From Photobacterium jeanii (lineage in GTDB: Bacteria > Pseudomonadota > Gammaproteobacteria > Enterobacterales > Vibrionaceae), in assembly GCF_001650345.1 (NCBI RefSeq), contig NZ_LVHF01000010.1:1-64000 (forward strand): DNA of 64,000 nt, written 5' to 3'. Shown here in pieces: positions 31,745-41,976 of this stretch; position 1 is the first letter of the stretch, and each line of letters opens with the position of its first letter. Position numbers and translations under genes: made by a program. The notes below the pieces were generated by a model. The model was not told the origin of the DNA and did no database searches. It saw nothing but the letters and a program-made list of their open reading frames with translations.

Positions 31745-34312
31745 TTGCACAATTATATTCAGACGCTAAAAAGTAGACTGGATGCACTTCATCAGCTTCG
31801 CAATGAACGTGCGCATGCCGCTATGGTGGCTTCATCTCAACAGGTTTATCACCTGTTACCGGTCTTACTGCACTACAATCATCCAGCCATTCCGGGGTAC
31901 CTCGATCAAGAAGTCGAGCACGGTATTGTTGGTTTTTCGCTATCTGAGCAACAACAGCAGTTTGTGGATGATTGCGGTTTAGCGGCTGGAACGACGTTGG
32001 CGTTTCCGGCCAATGACCTGTCTTCGCCTATTCTTGGCTTGTACGCCATGGGCAGTACTTCCTCTCTCGGTCAGAGCCTGACCAGTGATCTTGATATTTG
32101 GGTGTGTATTCGCACCGACATGCCAAGCGATGCGCGTGAAGCGCTCGATAGCAAGTGTTCGTTGATCTCTGACTGGGCGATGGCGCAAGGGGTTGAAGCC
32201 AACTTCTTCCTGATTGACGAAAATCGCTTCCGCGATAACTTTTCCGAAGCCATGACCGGTGAGAACTGTGGTTCAAGCCAGCACTTGCTGCTACTTGATG
32301 AGTTCTACCGTTCGGCAGTCCTGCTGGCGGGTCAGCACCTGTTGTGGTTTATGGTGCCGCCAGAAATGGAAGAGTGCTACGACGACTATGTCGATTACCT
32401 TGTTTCTGCAGGGCATATTCGTCGTGAAGAGTGGATCGATTTTGGTGGATTGAACCGCATTCCAGCTGAAGAGTATTTTGGCTCGAGTTTGTGGCAGCTT
32501 TACAAGAGTATCGACTCGCCTTACAAGTCGGTGTTGAAAGCGATTTTGCTCGAAGCCTATTCGTGGGAATACCCGCACACCCAGTTATTGAGTATCGATG
32601 CCAAGCGCCGTTTCTTCTCAGAAGAGCGTTTTGAGTGCTGCATGGATGCTTATTATCTGATGCTCGATAAAGTGACGCGCTACCTTGAGCGTATCGATGA
32701 CCATCGTCGTCTTGATTTGGTGCGCCGTTGCTTCTATCTCAAAACCCACGAAAAATTGACCCGTGAACCTTCATCGGGCTCGGTGCCGTGGCGTCGTCGC
32801 GTATTGCAAGAGTTGACCGCAGAGTGGCAATGGTCGTACGAAGTGGTCAGTGAGCTTGATAACCGTCGTGACTGGAAAGTCGGACAGGTGAAGCGCGCCC
32901 ACAACGAATTGCTTGATGCCTTGATGCTCAGCTACCGTAATTTGATCCGTTTTGCTCGTCGTAATGACATTACCTCGGCGATCAGCCCTGAAGATATCAG
33001 TATTCTAGCGCGTAAACTGTACGCGGCGTTTGAGGTGCTGCCGGGCAAGGTAACTTTGCTTAACCCACAAATTTCACCGGATCTTCACGAAGCCGACCTG
33101 ACTTTCATTCAGGTCCCTGCTGGGCGCACCAATGCGGCGGGTTGGTACTTGTATAAGCAACCGCTCGATCCATTTGCCATTTTGGGGCAGCCGTCGCTTG
33201 AGCATAACCGCTACCTAAGCAAGCTGGTGGCGTGGGCGTATTTCAATGGTTTGTTGACCGAATCGACCTGTCTGCACAATGTGGTGCGCGACACCGATTT
33301 AGATATCGACAAGCTGTACCAGTTGGTGAGTGATATTCGTAACACCTTCCCGATCCGTCGTCCGCAACCGAGTTTGCAGGCGCTGTCGAGTCCGTGTGAA
33401 ATTCGCCAGCTAGGGTTGTTTATCAATTTAGAAAATGACCCGACGACTGAACTGAAAAACCGCTCGATCCGGTTTGACTTTAAGAACACCGATATCTTCA
33501 GCTACGGCCCTGAGCAGCAATGTTTGGTGGGCAGCGTCGACTTGGTGTACCGCAACTCGTGGAACGAAGTGCGAACCCTTAATTTCAGCGGTGAAAATGC
33601 GATGCTCGATGCGCTGAAAACCGTGCTGGGCAAAATGCACCAAGATGCGATCCCACCTGAGTCGGTGGACGTGTTCTGTTACAGCAAGCACATGCGTGGC
33701 TTGATCCGTAACTTGGTGTACCAATTGGTGGCGGAATGTATCGAGATGCGCTTGAAGCCGGTTGAGCAAGAAAAACGCCGCCGTTTCAAAGCGATCCGCA
33801 TTGGCGATCAAACTCACGGGCTGTTCTTTGAACGCCGTGGGGTTTCAGTACAGAAACTGGAAAATTCGGTTGATTTCTATAGCTGTATTTCGAGTAACAA
33901 GCTGATTGGTTCGCCACAATTGGTGATGGGTAAAACCGATGAGCCGCACCCACCTGAAATCGTGGATGCGTACGCCAGTGAAGGTTTGATCCAGTTCTTC
34001 TTCGAAGACTGCGAGCAGGGCTTTAATATCTACATTCTTGATGAAGCCAACCGGATCGAAGTTTATCGCCAATGCAACGGTGATAAAGACGAAATGGTGC
34101 ACGGGGTGAACCGTTTCTACACTTCGGCTCAAGACCGATTCAGCTATAGCGCCAATTTTATCAACTTCAACTTGCCGCAGTTCTACGACATCATTCATAC
34201 CGAGTCGGGCGATTGCCAAGTGATCCCGTTTAAGAGTGGTCAGCAAGTTCAGCGCCGTGCCAGCAATGACAGCGGTATCGATACCAGCGCCATGAGTTTC
34301 TCGCCCCGCTGA
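31745..34312 (+). CDS. cyaA: Class I adenylate cyclase CyaA (TTG start)
   Basis: CyaA makes cAMP in the cytoplasm and is controlled by the sugar phosphotransferase system. The 855-residue protein has the N-terminal catalytic domain with [18 protein letters not shown] (near residue 105) and the C-terminal regulatory domain. The frame opens 31 codons earlier, but alignment with E. coli, whose cyaA starts at UUG, places the start at TTG 31745. GGAAGAG lies just upstream at 31734-31740, and the residues after it ([14 protein letters not shown]) match the E. coli opening. The rare start codon would keep translation low. A terminator follows. Confidence 0.95.
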   Translation: MHNYIQTLKSRLDALHQLRNERAHAAMVASSQQVYHLLPVLLHYNHPAIPGYLDQEVEHGIVGFSLSEQQQQFVDDCGLAAGTTLAFPANDLSSPILGLYAMGSTSSLGQSLTSDLDIWVCIRTDMPSDAREALDSKCSLISDWAMAQGVEANFFLIDENRFRDNFSEAMTGENCGSSQHLLLLDEFYRSAVLLAGQHLLWFMVPPEMEECYDDYVDYLVSAGHIRREEWIDFGGLNRIPAEEYFGSSLWQLYKSIDSPYKSVLKAILLEAYSWEYPHTQLLSIDAKRRFFSEERFECCMDAYYLMLDKVTRYLERIDDHRRLDLVRRCFYLKTHEKLTREPSSGSVPWRRRVLQELTAEWQWSYEVVSELDNRRDWKVGQVKRAHNELLDALMLSYRNLIRFARRNDITSAISPEDISILARKLYAAFEVLPGKVTLLNPQISPDLHEADLTFIQVPAGRTNAAGWYLYKQPLDPFAILGQPSLEHNRYLSKLVAWAYFNGLLTESTCLHNVVRDTDLDIDKLYQLVSDIRNTFPIRRPQPSLQALSSPCEIRQLGLFINLENDPTTELKNRSIRFDFKNTDIFSYGPEQQCLVGSVDLVYRNSWNEVRTLNFSGENAMLDALKTVLGKMHQDAIPPESVDVFCYSKHMRGLIRNLVYQLVAECIEMRLKPVEQEKRRRFKAIRIGDQTHGLFFERRGVSVQKLENSVDFYSCISSNKLIGSPQLVMGKTDEPHPPEIVDAYASEGLIQFFFEDCEQGFNIYILDEANRIEVYRQCNGDKDEMVHGVNRFYTSAQDRFSYSANFINFNLPQFYDIIHTESGDCQVIPFKSGQQVQRRASNDSGIDTSAMSFSPR

Positions 34313-34350
34313 ACGTGAGCGATGAACCTAACCACTGATGCCAGATAATA

Positions 34351-34386
34351 AAAAGCCTTCCACGATCAAATCGGGAAGGCTTTTTT
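34351..34386 (+). terminator. Terminator of cyaA
   Basis: The stem AAAAGCCTTCC / GGAAGGCTTTT with a 12-nt loop is followed by T-rich sequence. The A-run on the other side may let it act for the convergent cyaY. Confidence 0.9.
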
Positions 34387-34438
34387 GATAATGAAACGCG
34401 GTGAGATTAATTTTTGTTGATCAAACGGGGACCTGCGA

Positions 34439-34750
34439 TCACCACTCGACCGTTTCACCAGCATGTAATGAACATTCACGTTTCACTAGCGCGAAGAACT
34501 CTTCGCCACTACGGGTACAACGCCACTCGTCGCCGTTGAACTTGAAGTGGTAGCCACCTGACTTCGATGCCAACCATAGCTCGTGCAGCGGCTCTTGGCG
34601 GTTGATCACGATTTGGCTACGGTTTTCAAACTCTAGCGTCAGGACATTGCCCGTGGTTTCGTACTCAATATCTGCGCCTGATTCATCGATGCCTTCTTCA
34701 AGGGCTATCAGGGCTTGATCAGCGAGTGCGTGAAATTCAGTATCATTCAT
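34439..34750 (-). CDS. cyaY: Frataxin-like iron protein CyaY
   Basis: CyaY is a 103-residue bacterial frataxin that binds iron and tunes iron-sulfur cluster assembly at IscS. The acidic first helix (EFHALADQALIALEEGIDESGADIEYE) and the strand motif ELWLASKSGGYHFKF are diagnostic. The reading frame extends upstream, but the ATG at 34750 gives the family N terminus MNDTEF. It is convergent with cyaA and divergent from lptM and lysA, as in E. coli. Confidence 0.96.
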   Translation of the reverse strand: MNDTEFHALADQALIALEEGIDESGADIEYETTGNVLTLEFENRSQIVINRQEPLHELWLASKSGGYHFKFNGDEWRCTRSGEEFFALVKRECSLHAGETVEW

Positions 34751-34827
34751 CCCATTACGTCCTATTGCTTTTCCTATTCTTGGTGCGATTATAGAGGGCA
34801 TTGAAACGATAATCACTGGCTTTAAAA

Positions 34828-34941
34828 ATGCGTAAAGGTTTATTAGCAATTTTAGTACTGGGTGTGCTGGCAATTTCAGGCTGTGGTCAAAGTGGCCCAC
34901 TGTACATGCCGCAAGAGCCTGATCAACAGCAACAACAGTAA
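34828..34941 (+). CDS. lptM: LPS translocon lipoprotein LptM (YifL)
   Basis: A 37-codon gene encodes a lipoprotein: a signal peptide starting MRKGLLAILVLGVLA, lipobox ISGC with the lipid-bearing C19, then GQSGPLYMP and a glutamine tail. E. coli LptM/YifL is a small outer-membrane lipoprotein that helps the LptDE lipopolysaccharide translocon mature. The GCGQSGPLY segment and the place between cyaY and lysA match it. lysA follows after 26 bases. Confidence 0.93.
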   Translation: MRKGLLAILVLGVLAISGCGQSGPLYMPQEPDQQQQQ

Positions 34942-34967
34942 GTTAGGCATAACAGGGAAGAGAAACA

Positions 34968-36218
34968 TTGGATTACTTTAATTACCAGCAAGATGGCCAA
35001 CTGTGGGCCGAAGAAGTGGCGTTGACCGAATTGGCAGAGCAATACGGTACGCCGCTGTACGTTTATTCGCGTGCGACCTTAGAGCGCCATTGGCATGCTT
35101 TTGACCATGCGGTTGCCGATCAGCCACACCTGATCTGTTATGCGGTGAAAGCTAACTCGAACCTTGGGGTGCTGAATGTGTTGGCGCGTTTGGGCTCGGG
35201 CTTCGATATCGTATCGCAAGGTGAGCTTGAACGCGTGATTGCCGCCGGTGGCGATCCAGCCAAGGTGGTGTTCTCCGGCGTGGGAAAAACCAGTGCTGAG
35301 ATGAAACGTGCACTAGAATTAGGTATAAAGTGTTTCAATGTTGAATCAGAGTCAGAGTTAGCGCGTTTGAATCGCGTGGCTGGGGAACTTGGTGTGGTTG
35401 CGCCAATTTCACTGCGGATTAACCCTGATGTTGATGCCAAAACTCACCCGTATATCTCAACGGGGCTGCGTGAAAACAAGTTTGGTATCGCCTTTGATCG
35501 CGCGCCAGTGGTGTACCGCTTAGCGCACAGTCTGCCAAACCTGAAAGTGACAGGCATGGACTGTCATATTGGTTCGCAGCTGACCGATATTGATCCGTTT
35601 ATCGATGCGACCGACCGTTTGTTGGCCTTAATTGATGAGCTGCACAGCGAAGGGATCATCATTGAACACCTTGATGTCGGTGGTGGTTTAGGGGTGACGT
35701 ATAACGAAGAGCAGCCACCGCTGCCGTCGGAATATGCCCGTGCGTTGTTGGATCGTTTGAAAAACCATCAGCAACTGGAACTTATTTTTGAACCAGGTCG
35801 GGCGATTGCCGCTAATGCTGGGGTTTTGCTGACGCGCGTGGAATACTTAAAGCACACCGAACACAAAAATTTCGCCATTATCGATGCGGCGATGAATGAT
35901 CTGATCCGGCCAACCCTGTACCAAGCGTGGCAGGATATTGTGCCAGTGATCCCGCGTGAAGGTGAGCCAAGCGAATACGATTTTGTCGGCCCAATTTGCG
36001 AAACTGGCGATTATTTAGGTAAAGAACGCCTACTTTGTTTAGCAGAAGGTGATCTACTCGCGGTTCGTTCGGCAGGTGCCTATGGTTTTGTGATGTCATC
36101 GAACTACAATACTCGGGCACGGGCGGCAGAAATTATGGTTGATGGTGATACTGCTCATGTAGTGCGTGAGCGCGAGCCGCTAGCGCAACTGTGGCAGTCA
36201 GAATCACTACTGCCTTAA
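34968..36218 (+). CDS. lysA: Diaminopimelate decarboxylase LysA (TTG start)
   Basis: LysA is a PLP enzyme that makes L-lysine from meso-diaminopimelate. The 416-residue protein has the PLP lysine in CYAVKANSN, the GGGLGVTY loop, EPGRAIAANAG, and the substrate region CETGDYLG near the C terminus. The start is TTG at 34968, behind AGGGAAGAG; the resulting N terminus MDYFNYQQDG matches other Vibrio LysA proteins as I remember them. It is followed by dapF, which makes its substrate. Confidence 0.96.
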   Translation: MDYFNYQQDGQLWAEEVALTELAEQYGTPLYVYSRATLERHWHAFDHAVADQPHLICYAVKANSNLGVLNVLARLGSGFDIVSQGELERVIAAGGDPAKVVFSGVGKTSAEMKRALELGIKCFNVESESELARLNRVAGELGVVAPISLRINPDVDAKTHPYISTGLRENKFGIAFDRAPVVYRLAHSLPNLKVTGMDCHIGSQLTDIDPFIDATDRLLALIDELHSEGIIIEHLDVGGGLGVTYNEEQPPLPSEYARALLDRLKNHQQLELIFEPGRAIAANAGVLLTRVEYLKHTEHKNFAIIDAAMNDLIRPTLYQAWQDIVPVIPREGEPSEYDFVGPICETGDYLGKERLLCLAEGDLLAVRSAGAYGFVMSSNYNTRARAAEIMVDGDTAHVVREREPLAQLWQSESLLP

Positions 36219-36272
36219 TTGGATACGGAACACAGCGAACCCCTGTGGGGATAATGATTAAAAAGGAACAAC

Positions 36273-37103
36273 ATGCAGATTAACTTTTCCAAGATGCATG
36301 GCTTGGGCAACGACTTCATGGTGGTCGACTGTGTCACCCAAAATGTGTTCTTCTCGCCGGATGCGATCCGCCGCTTAGCGGATCGTCACCGTGGGGTTGG
36401 CTTTGACCAGTTATTGGTGGTGGAGCCGCCTTACGATCCGGAAACCGATTTCCACTATCGTATTTTTAATGCCGATGGCAGTGAAGTGGAGCAGTGCGGC
36501 AATGGCGCGCGCTGCTTTGCGCGTTTTGTGTGGATGAAAGGACTCACCAATAAATACCTGATCTCGGTGAGTACTAAAGCGGGAAAAATGTTGCTGAAAC
36601 TGGAAAACGACAACCAAGTTACTGTTAACATGGGCGTGCCAACGTTTGAGCCAAGCAAAATTCCTTTTCGTGCCAATCAGGCAGAAAAAACCTACTTGTT
36701 GCGTGTTGAAGAGAGCACCCTCTTTTGTGGTGCGGTCAGCATGGGGAACCCACACTGTGTCACCGTGGTGGACGATGTGGATACCGCTGAGGTTGAAACC
36801 CTTGGCCCACAAGTGGAATCGCACGAACGTTTTCCTGAGCGCGTAAACGCCGGTTTTATGCAAGTGCTCAATCGCAATGCGATCAAGCTTCGCGTCTACG
36901 AACGTGGGGCGGGGGAAACGCAAGCCTGTGGCAGTGGTGCATGTGCCGCTGTGGCCATTGGCCAACGTCAAGGCTTGCTTGATGACAAAGTAAAAGTGAC
37001 CTTGCCGGGCGGTGATCTTCATATCAGCTGGGCAGGTGAAGGAAAGCCACTCTATATGACCGGGCCTGTGGCTCATGTCTATGATGGACAAATTGTATTA
37101 TGA
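36273..37103 (+). CDS. dapF: Diaminopimelate epimerase DapF
   Basis: DapF interconverts LL- and meso-diaminopimelate for lysine and peptidoglycan. The 276-residue protein has both catalytic cysteines in their motifs: [13 protein letters not shown] (near residue 75) and [10 protein letters not shown] (near 220), plus the opening [15 protein letters not shown]. It overlaps the DUF484 gene by four bases. Confidence 0.97.
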   Translation: MQINFSKMHGLGNDFMVVDCVTQNVFFSPDAIRRLADRHRGVGFDQLLVVEPPYDPETDFHYRIFNADGSEVEQCGNGARCFARFVWMKGLTNKYLISVSTKAGKMLLKLENDNQVTVNMGVPTFEPSKIPFRANQAEKTYLLRVEESTLFCGAVSMGNPHCVTVVDDVDTAEVETLGPQVESHERFPERVNAGFMQVLNRNAIKLRVYERGAGETQACGSGACAAVAIGQRQGLLDDKVKVTLPGGDLHISWAGEGKPLYMTGPVAHVYDGQIVL

Positions 37104-37816
37104 CCGATGTATCGCAACTGGATGAGCTGGATATTGAAACCCCAGCCACGCCGTTGAGTGACGAATTGAATGACGACACGGTGGCTGAGTATTTACTAAG
37201 TCACCCTGATTTCTTCTTACGCCAGCCTGATTTGCTGGCGTATTTGCAAGTGCCACAAAGCGAACGCGGTGTCGTGTCGCTGGTGGAAATTCAACTTGAA
37301 CGCCTTCGCCATCGCGTGGGTGAGCTAGAAGGCAATATCACTCGCTTAGTGGATATTGCAGCTAAAAACAGTGATTTACACGCACTGTTCTCGCAAGCAC
37401 AGGTAAAACTATTTCAAACCCACAATATTTACCAAGCGCTGTTGGTGCTCGATGAGTTAACCGAAGCCTTGAACCTCGATTACAGCTTACGTTTGTTTGA
37501 TAGTCTTGATGAGCAGCTGTTTTTAGAGCGTCGCGAGTTCGACAGCTTCCGTGCGTCACACCTTGTGCGTCGTAACGTGTATTTAGGCCGTCTGCGCAAA
37601 AAAGAAAGCGAAATGCTGTTTGATGCGCCGCCTCACCTTGGCTCATTTTTAGTGATGCCACTGGGTTTTGAGCGTCCGATTGGGGTGCTGAGTTTTGTCA
37701 GCGCTGATGGTGGTCACTTCCAGCCAAACATGGATACCCTGTTTGTTGAGCAACTGGCGTTGATCATCGCCCGTTTGATTTCTCACTGGGAATACACCCG
37801 TGAGGTGATTGATTGA
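37100..37816 (+). CDS. DUF484 family protein
   Basis: A 238-residue cytoplasmic protein of the DUF484 family, GAF-like in its second half, found between dapF and xerC across gammaproteobacteria (E. coli YigA is the counterpart). Motifs: [22 protein letters not shown] near the start and the [19 protein letters not shown] strand pattern near the C terminus. Its function is unknown. It overlaps both neighbours by four bases, so it is co-translated with dapF and xerC. Confidence 0.9.
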   Translation: MTDVSQLDELDIETPATPLSDELNDDTVAEYLLSHPDFFLRQPDLLAYLQVPQSERGVVSLVEIQLERLRHRVGELEGNITRLVDIAAKNSDLHALFSQAQVKLFQTHNIYQALLVLDELTEALNLDYSLRLFDSLDEQLFLERREFDSFRASHLVRRNVYLGRLRKKESEMLFDAPPHLGSFLVMPLGFERPIGVLSFVSADGGHFQPNMDTLFVEQLALIIARLISHWEYTREVID

Positions 37817-38724
37817 GCGCGTTACCGTCAGGGCTAGAAAAATCCCTTCATCGTTTTTACGAACACTTGCGCAGCGAGCGTGAGTTAAGCCTGCATACCC
37901 AGCATAACTACAAACGTCAGCTAACGACGATGGCCGAGCAATTGGTTGATTTGGGAGTGACGGATTGGCAGCAAGTCGATGCGGGCTGGGTGCGCCAGTT
38001 GGCCAGTAAAGCGATGCGTGACGGGTTAAAAGCGAGCAGTGTCTCCATGCGTTTGTCGGCGCTGCGCAGCTTCTTTGATTACCTCGTACAAATAAAAGTG
38101 TTACCGGCCAATCCGGCGAAAGGGGTATCAGCCCCGCGCAAAGCTCGCCCGCTACCGAAAAACCTTGATGTTGATGAAATGGATCAACTGCTCAACGTGA
38201 ACGAAGACGATCCGTTGGCTATTCGTGACCGTGCTTTGATGGAATTGATGTACGGGGCGGGATTGCGTTTGGCGGAAATCGTCAGTCTTGATGTACGTGA
38301 TATCAGCTTGAGTAAAGGTGATATTCGGGTGATCGGTAAAGGTGATAAAGAGCGGGTCGTGCCGTTTGCGGGCTTAGCACGTGAATGGGTTGCGAAATGG
38401 TTGAAAGTCCGTGGTCAATTGGCGGATGGCGGTGAACCCGCATTGTTTGTGTCCAAGTTAGGTTGTCGTATTTCAGCGCGTAATGTGCAAAAGCGGATGG
38501 CGGAATGGGGCCAAAAACAAGCGGTGACCAGCCATATTAGCCCTCACAAATTGCGCCACAGTTTTGCGACTCACATGTTGGAGTCGAGCGGCGATTTGCG
38601 GGCGGTGCAAGAGTTGTTGGGCCACGCCAACCTTTCGACCACCCAAATTTATACCCACTTGGATTTCCAACACCTTGCTAAGGTGTATGATGAAGCCCAC
38701 CCGCGTGCCAAGCGTGGTAAATAA
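37813..38724 (+). CDS. xerC: Tyrosine recombinase XerC (TTG start)
   Basis: XerC, with XerD, resolves chromosome dimers at dif and is used by some phages to integrate. The 303-residue protein has the SAM-like N-terminal domain and the full catalytic set: R in [10 protein letters not shown] in GKGDKER, H and R in [11 protein letters not shown] in [10 protein letters not shown] and the tyrosine in IYTHLDF. The start is TTG at 37813, overlapping the DUF484 stop. No dif site is visible in this window. Confidence 0.95.
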   Translation: MSALPSGLEKSLHRFYEHLRSERELSLHTQHNYKRQLTTMAEQLVDLGVTDWQQVDAGWVRQLASKAMRDGLKASSVSMRLSALRSFFDYLVQIKVLPANPAKGVSAPRKARPLPKNLDVDEMDQLLNVNEDDPLAIRDRALMELMYGAGLRLAEIVSLDVRDISLSKGDIRVIGKGDKERVVPFAGLAREWVAKWLKVRGQLADGGEPALFVSKLGCRISARNVQKRMAEWGQKQAVTSHISPHKLRHSFATHMLESSGDLRAVQELLGHANLSTTQIYTHLDFQHLAKVYDEAHPRAKRGK

Positions 38725-38764
38725 TCTCTTCTTTTTCTGATCTGTTACCCATGGGAAGTCGGTC

Positions 38765-39481
38765 ATGCAGTTTTACCGTCAGCTAAAACCGATCAAAGCA
38801 ATGAGCTTTGATTTGGATGATACCCTTTATGACAACCGGCCGGTGATCCGCCGTGCAGAGCAAGCGATGCACGGTTGGTTGTATCAGGCGCATCCGGTTT
38901 CCCACATGCTAACGGTTGATGATTGGGCGCAGCTCAAACAGCAATTGGCAGAGGTTGACCCTTGGCTACGTCATGACGTGACTTTGTGGCGATTTGAAAT
39001 GATCAAAATTGGTTTGATGCAACTGGGTTACTCGTTGCGCCAAGCTAGCCAAGCGGCGCATGAAGGTGTCGCGACCGTGCTGGCGGTGCGTAATCAAGTG
39101 GATGTGCCAGCGCAAACCCATACGGTTTTGAGTGCCTTAGCACAGCGAGTGCCGTTGATTGCGATCACCAATGGCAATGTCGATGTTGAGCAGATCGGTT
39201 TACGTCCGTACTTTGCGCATGTATTACAAGCAGGGCGTGATGGTGCCGCTAAGCCAGCCCCTGATATGTTTGTAAAAGCCGCCCAGTTGGTTGCTTTGCC
39301 TGCTGAGAACATTTTGCATGTCGGCGATCACCTTAATACCGATGTGAACGGTGCGGTGCGTAATGGTTTCCAAGCGTGCTGGTTTAACGATCAAGCGCGT
39401 TCGGTGCAGGAGGCTAAACACAGTCGCCAGTTACCTGAAGTGGAAATTACCAACCTGACAGCTTTGCTTGAGTTAGTGTAA
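38765..39481 (+). CDS. yigB: HAD-family phosphatase YigB
   Basis: A 238-residue HAD phosphatase; E. coli YigB dephosphorylates a riboflavin intermediate and FMN. The nucleophile motif is FDLDDTLYDNRP (about residues 17-28), followed by motif II in AITNGN and the C-terminal HVGDHLNTDVNGA. It ends the lysA-xerC run. In E. coli uvrD follows directly; here a four-gene minus-strand operon intervenes. Confidence 0.92.
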   Translation: MQFYRQLKPIKAMSFDLDDTLYDNRPVIRRAEQAMHGWLYQAHPVSHMLTVDDWAQLKQQLAEVDPWLRHDVTLWRFEMIKIGLMQLGYSLRQASQAAHEGVATVLAVRNQVDVPAQTHTVLSALAQRVPLIAITNGNVDVEQIGLRPYFAHVLQAGRDGAAKPAPDMFVKAAQLVALPAENILHVGDHLNTDVNGAVRNGFQACWFNDQARSVQEAKHSRQLPEVEITNLTALLELV

Positions 39482-39526
39482 GGCGAAACGATCGATAATT
39501 AGCGATACAGACCCCGTATTGAATAG

Positions 39527-39566
39527 ACCACGGCCCAAGGCGAAAACCTTGGGCCGTGGTGTTTTT
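39527..39566 (+). terminator. Terminator after yigB
   Basis: A 14-bp perfect stem (ACCACGGCCCAAGG / CCTTGGGCCGTGGT) with a 6-nt loop precedes GTTTTT. Confidence 0.94.
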
Positions 39567-39592
39567 AAGCTACATGATCAGTGGGGTTGGTA

Positions 39593-40051
39593 TTATTGCA
39601 GTGCGCGGTGTTTATCGGGCTCGGCGCTGATCAGTTTATCGAGTGAGATAAGCCCTGCTCCCCAGAAGACATTGACCAGCATCATCATCCCCCACAGCTG
39701 GTGGTCGAAGAAGCCTTTTTCCCACAGCAATGGGTAGGACATTACCGCAATAATATTGAACACGAATAGGATCAATGCCATCGGACGGGTGAAAAGCCCG
39801 AGCGCCAAGAAAGCGGGAATGATCAGCTCGGTGGCGGTGCCCAAGTAAGCGGCTAATTGCCAAGGCAAGAGAGGCACTTGGTATTCGTATTCGAAGAGGT
39901 ACAAGGTGCTGTCCCAGCTGGAATATTTCACCATTCCGGATTTAAAGAACACCCAAGCGACCCATAATCGGGTGAATAGCAGTAACAAAGGAATGAGTGG
40001 GTCGGTGATCTTCTGGGCGACACCGTCGATGTTTTTTAAAAAGTTCAGCAT
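39593..40051 (-). CDS. DoxX-family membrane protein of the bufferin operon
   Basis: A 152-residue protein with four transmembrane helices of the DoxX family (RLWVAWVFFKSGMVK, the ATELIIPAFLALGLFTR helix, WGMMMLVNVFWG). DoxX proteins are the fourth member of bufferin operons (BufD; GigT in gig operons), where they are thought to handle redox or quinone chemistry linked to copper stress. Here it is the last gene, two bases after bufC. The function is inferred from context. Confidence 0.88.
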   Translation of the reverse strand: MLNFLKNIDGVAQKITDPLIPLLLLFTRLWVAWVFFKSGMVKYSSWDSTLYLFEYEYQVPLLPWQLAAYLGTATELIIPAFLALGLFTRPMALILFVFNIIAVMSYPLLWEKGFFDHQLWGMMMLVNVFWGAGLISLDKLISAEPDKHRALQ

Positions 40052-40053
40052 GC

Positions 40054-40848
40054 TCAGTCTCCCTCTGTCAGGCCGTGAATATCGGAAAAGACGTGTTGTT
40101 GTAGCAACTCGCCGAGGATCGCCATCATGGCATCGTCTGCTTCGCTCAGCGTGTGGTGTTGCTGGCTGAGGCGCACCAAGCTTGTGGCTGCTGGTGTGGT
40201 GGTCAGGACTTGTAACTGATCGTGGTGGTGTTGGACGATGACAGATTCCGCTTGGTGTAAATCGATGTGCTCTACCCGATCTTCGCGCACCATATGCCAG
40301 ATGCTACTCACCGGATAGTGACTATCGAGTAAATACGTGTGCTCGGGAACCTCAAGCCGGGCGTTGCCAATATTGGCTTCGGTCAGGTGCTGGAGTTTCT
40401 CGAACGGAAAATGAATATGGTGCGCTTGGTGTTGGCTGGCCATGTCGATCAGCCACTCGAGTTGAATGAGCTCAAAAATATAAGGCACGGCTTCGATCAA
40501 GCTGGGATGGGTGCACGCGGTTTTGCCAAAGCAGGCACCGTAAGGCGTGACATCCCCTTGCTTCAATGGATAGTTGAGGACGTGCTGACGAGCAAGTTGG
40601 GTAAAACACTCTTCGCCCAATACCGCTTGGGTGCAAGGATAGGTGGCTTCGAGAACCTCGCATAGGCTGATAACAAAGTTGTTGCGATAGACCTGCAATA
40701 ACTGCTCGGCAGGAAAGCGTCCGGCTTGGATCTGCTCAGCGATAGGGCTAGGTTGATAATGCAGCGCGGTGGCGAAGTCTTGTTGGAGCTGGTGGAGTGT
40801 TGACTGTTCATCATGAGCGCCATCATTACGAGGTGGTGATTTGTCCAT
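40054..40848 (-). CDS. bufC: BufC/HvfC-type DUF2063 partner protein
   Basis: This 264-residue protein matches the DUF2063 N-terminal helical domain (about residues 15-125) with LLQVYRNNFVISLCEVLEATYP, QHVLNYPLKQGDVTPYG and YIFELIQLEWLID. A second domain follows. In hvf and buf operons this protein is the obligate partner of the MNIO enzyme, helping it recognise the peptide precursor. It starts 22 bases inside the end of bufB with a strong AGGAGG site, so the two should be made in equal amounts. Confidence 0.9.
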   Translation of the reverse strand: MDKSPPRNDGAHDEQSTLHQLQQDFATALHYQPSPIAEQIQAGRFPAEQLLQVYRNNFVISLCEVLEATYPCTQAVLGEECFTQLARQHVLNYPLKQGDVTPYGACFGKTACTHPSLIEAVPYIFELIQLEWLIDMASQHQAHHIHFPFEKLQHLTEANIGNARLEVPEHTYLLDSHYPVSSIWHMVREDRVEHIDLHQAESVIVQHHHDQLQVLTTTPAATSLVRLSQQHHTLSEADDAMMAILGELLQQHVFSDIHGLTEGD

Positions 40849-41686
40849 GTTGTGCCTCCTGCGTGATGATGGTGGTGGCTTTATCGGCTTCGGCCAATAG
40901 CACCGCTAAATCGGGAATATCGAGATCCCATTCAATCAGAGTCGGGACCGCGCCATGCTGGCGAACCCAGAGTTGATACAGTAGCCACACATGATCGCTT
41001 ACCGGGCGGCTGTGGGTATCAATCCAGATTTCCCCTTGTTCAAACTCTTTGACCGTAAAACCCGCGAGGTGAATTTCTTTCACCGCCTTTGGGTCGAGCG
41101 CCGCGATGTATTGCTGGCAGTCAAAATTGTGATTAAAGCTGCTGACATAGATATTGTTGAAATCGAGCAATAAACCACATCCGGTACGCTGCTGCACTTC
41201 GTGCAGAAATTCCCACTCAGGTATTTGTGACTGCGAGAAACTTAAGTAACTCGATGGGTTTTCGACTAAAAACTCACGACCAAGGAAGTCTTGTACTTGG
41301 TCGACCTTGCGGCAGAAATTGGTTAGCGCTTGCTCGGTATAAGGTAATGGCAGCAAGTCGTTAAAAAACTGTCCATCCACCGAACTCCAACTCAAATGAT
41401 CCGACACCGCGATGGGGTTGATTTCATCCACCAACTGCTTGAGCTGTTTCAAGTGGTGGTTATCAATCGGATCGGCAGAGCCGAGTGACAAACCAATGCC
41501 ATGACAACTGACAGGGTAGTGGTTGGCTATTTCCCTTAGTTGTTGTCGTGCAATGGAGTGGGGGTTGAAGTAGTTTTCGCTGTGAATTTCAAGCCAGCCG
41601 ATATTGGGCTTTTGGTCGATGATTTGTGAGATGTGGGGGGAGCGTAAGCCCACCCCAACCATCTGTTGCTGAGTCAGTGTGCTCAA
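40826..41686 (-). CDS. bufB: BufB/HvfB-type multinuclear iron oxidase (MNIO, DUF692)
   Basis: This 286-residue TIM-barrel enzyme is of the MNIO family, which uses two or three iron atoms to rewrite cysteines of peptide precursors. Likely metal ligands: HSEN (35-38), H62, DH (96-97), EN (142-143), DFNN (175-178), H186, H206 and DTH (223-225). Position 210 is F where H is common in the family, as I recall. The start is TTG at 41686 with AGAGG upstream; an ATG eight codons later lacks a ribosome site. One base separates it from bufA. Confidence 0.92.
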   Translation of the reverse strand: MSTLTQQQMVGVGLRSPHISQIIDQKPNIGWLEIHSENYFNPHSIARQQLREIANHYPVSCHGIGLSLGSADPIDNHHLKQLKQLVDEINPIAVSDHLSWSSVDGQFFNDLLPLPYTEQALTNFCRKVDQVQDFLGREFLVENPSSYLSFSQSQIPEWEFLHEVQQRTGCGLLLDFNNIYVSSFNHNFDCQQYIAALDPKAVKEIHLAGFTVKEFEQGEIWIDTHSRPVSDHVWLLYQLWVRQHGAVPTLIEWDLDIPDLAVLLAEADKATTIITQEAQHGQITTS

Positions 41687-41687
41687 A

Positions 41688-41951
41688 TTATTTCGCCTCT
41701 GACGAGCTACCAGCTAGACGGTCACACAAGCCCTTAGGAACCATAATGAACGCATCTTTTTGTCCGTCGACTTTCGATGTACCAGCACACGAACTGGTTT
41801 TGGTTGCACAATCATTTTTGCCTGCTTTGGCTACGCCATAACATTTTTCTTTGGCACCATCAGCAGCAACCGCAGATGTTGACGCCATAGTACCAGCAAG
41901 TGCAATTAGACCAGAAACAGCAGTGGCTACGGCAATGTTAGTCTTCTTCAT
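41688..41951 (-). CDS. bufA: Bufferin precursor BufA (DUF2282)
   Basis: This 87-residue precursor begins with a Sec-type signal peptide (cleavage expected after AVA, near residue 29). The mature part has four cysteines: C37 in KCYGV, C48 in GKNDC, C55 in SSCAGT and C76 in PKGLC. This is the bufferin-1/HvfA/GigP pattern, where the MNIO partner converts cysteines into heterocycles that bind copper. The mature peptide would act as a periplasmic copper chelator. A strong GAGGAA site suggests high expression. The modification has not been shown for this sequence. Confidence 0.92.
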   Translation of the reverse strand: MKKTNIAVATAVSGLIALAGTMASTSAVAADGAKEKCYGVAKAGKNDCATKTSSCAGTSKVDGQKDAFIMVPKGLCDRLAGSSSEAK

Positions 41952-41976
41952 AATAATTCCTCTTTATACGCTGACT

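Noticed and set aside
36411-37091. 226-codon frame antisense to dapF
   Set aside because: It is a long shadow of a clearly real gene, with no domain and no promoter or ribosome site.
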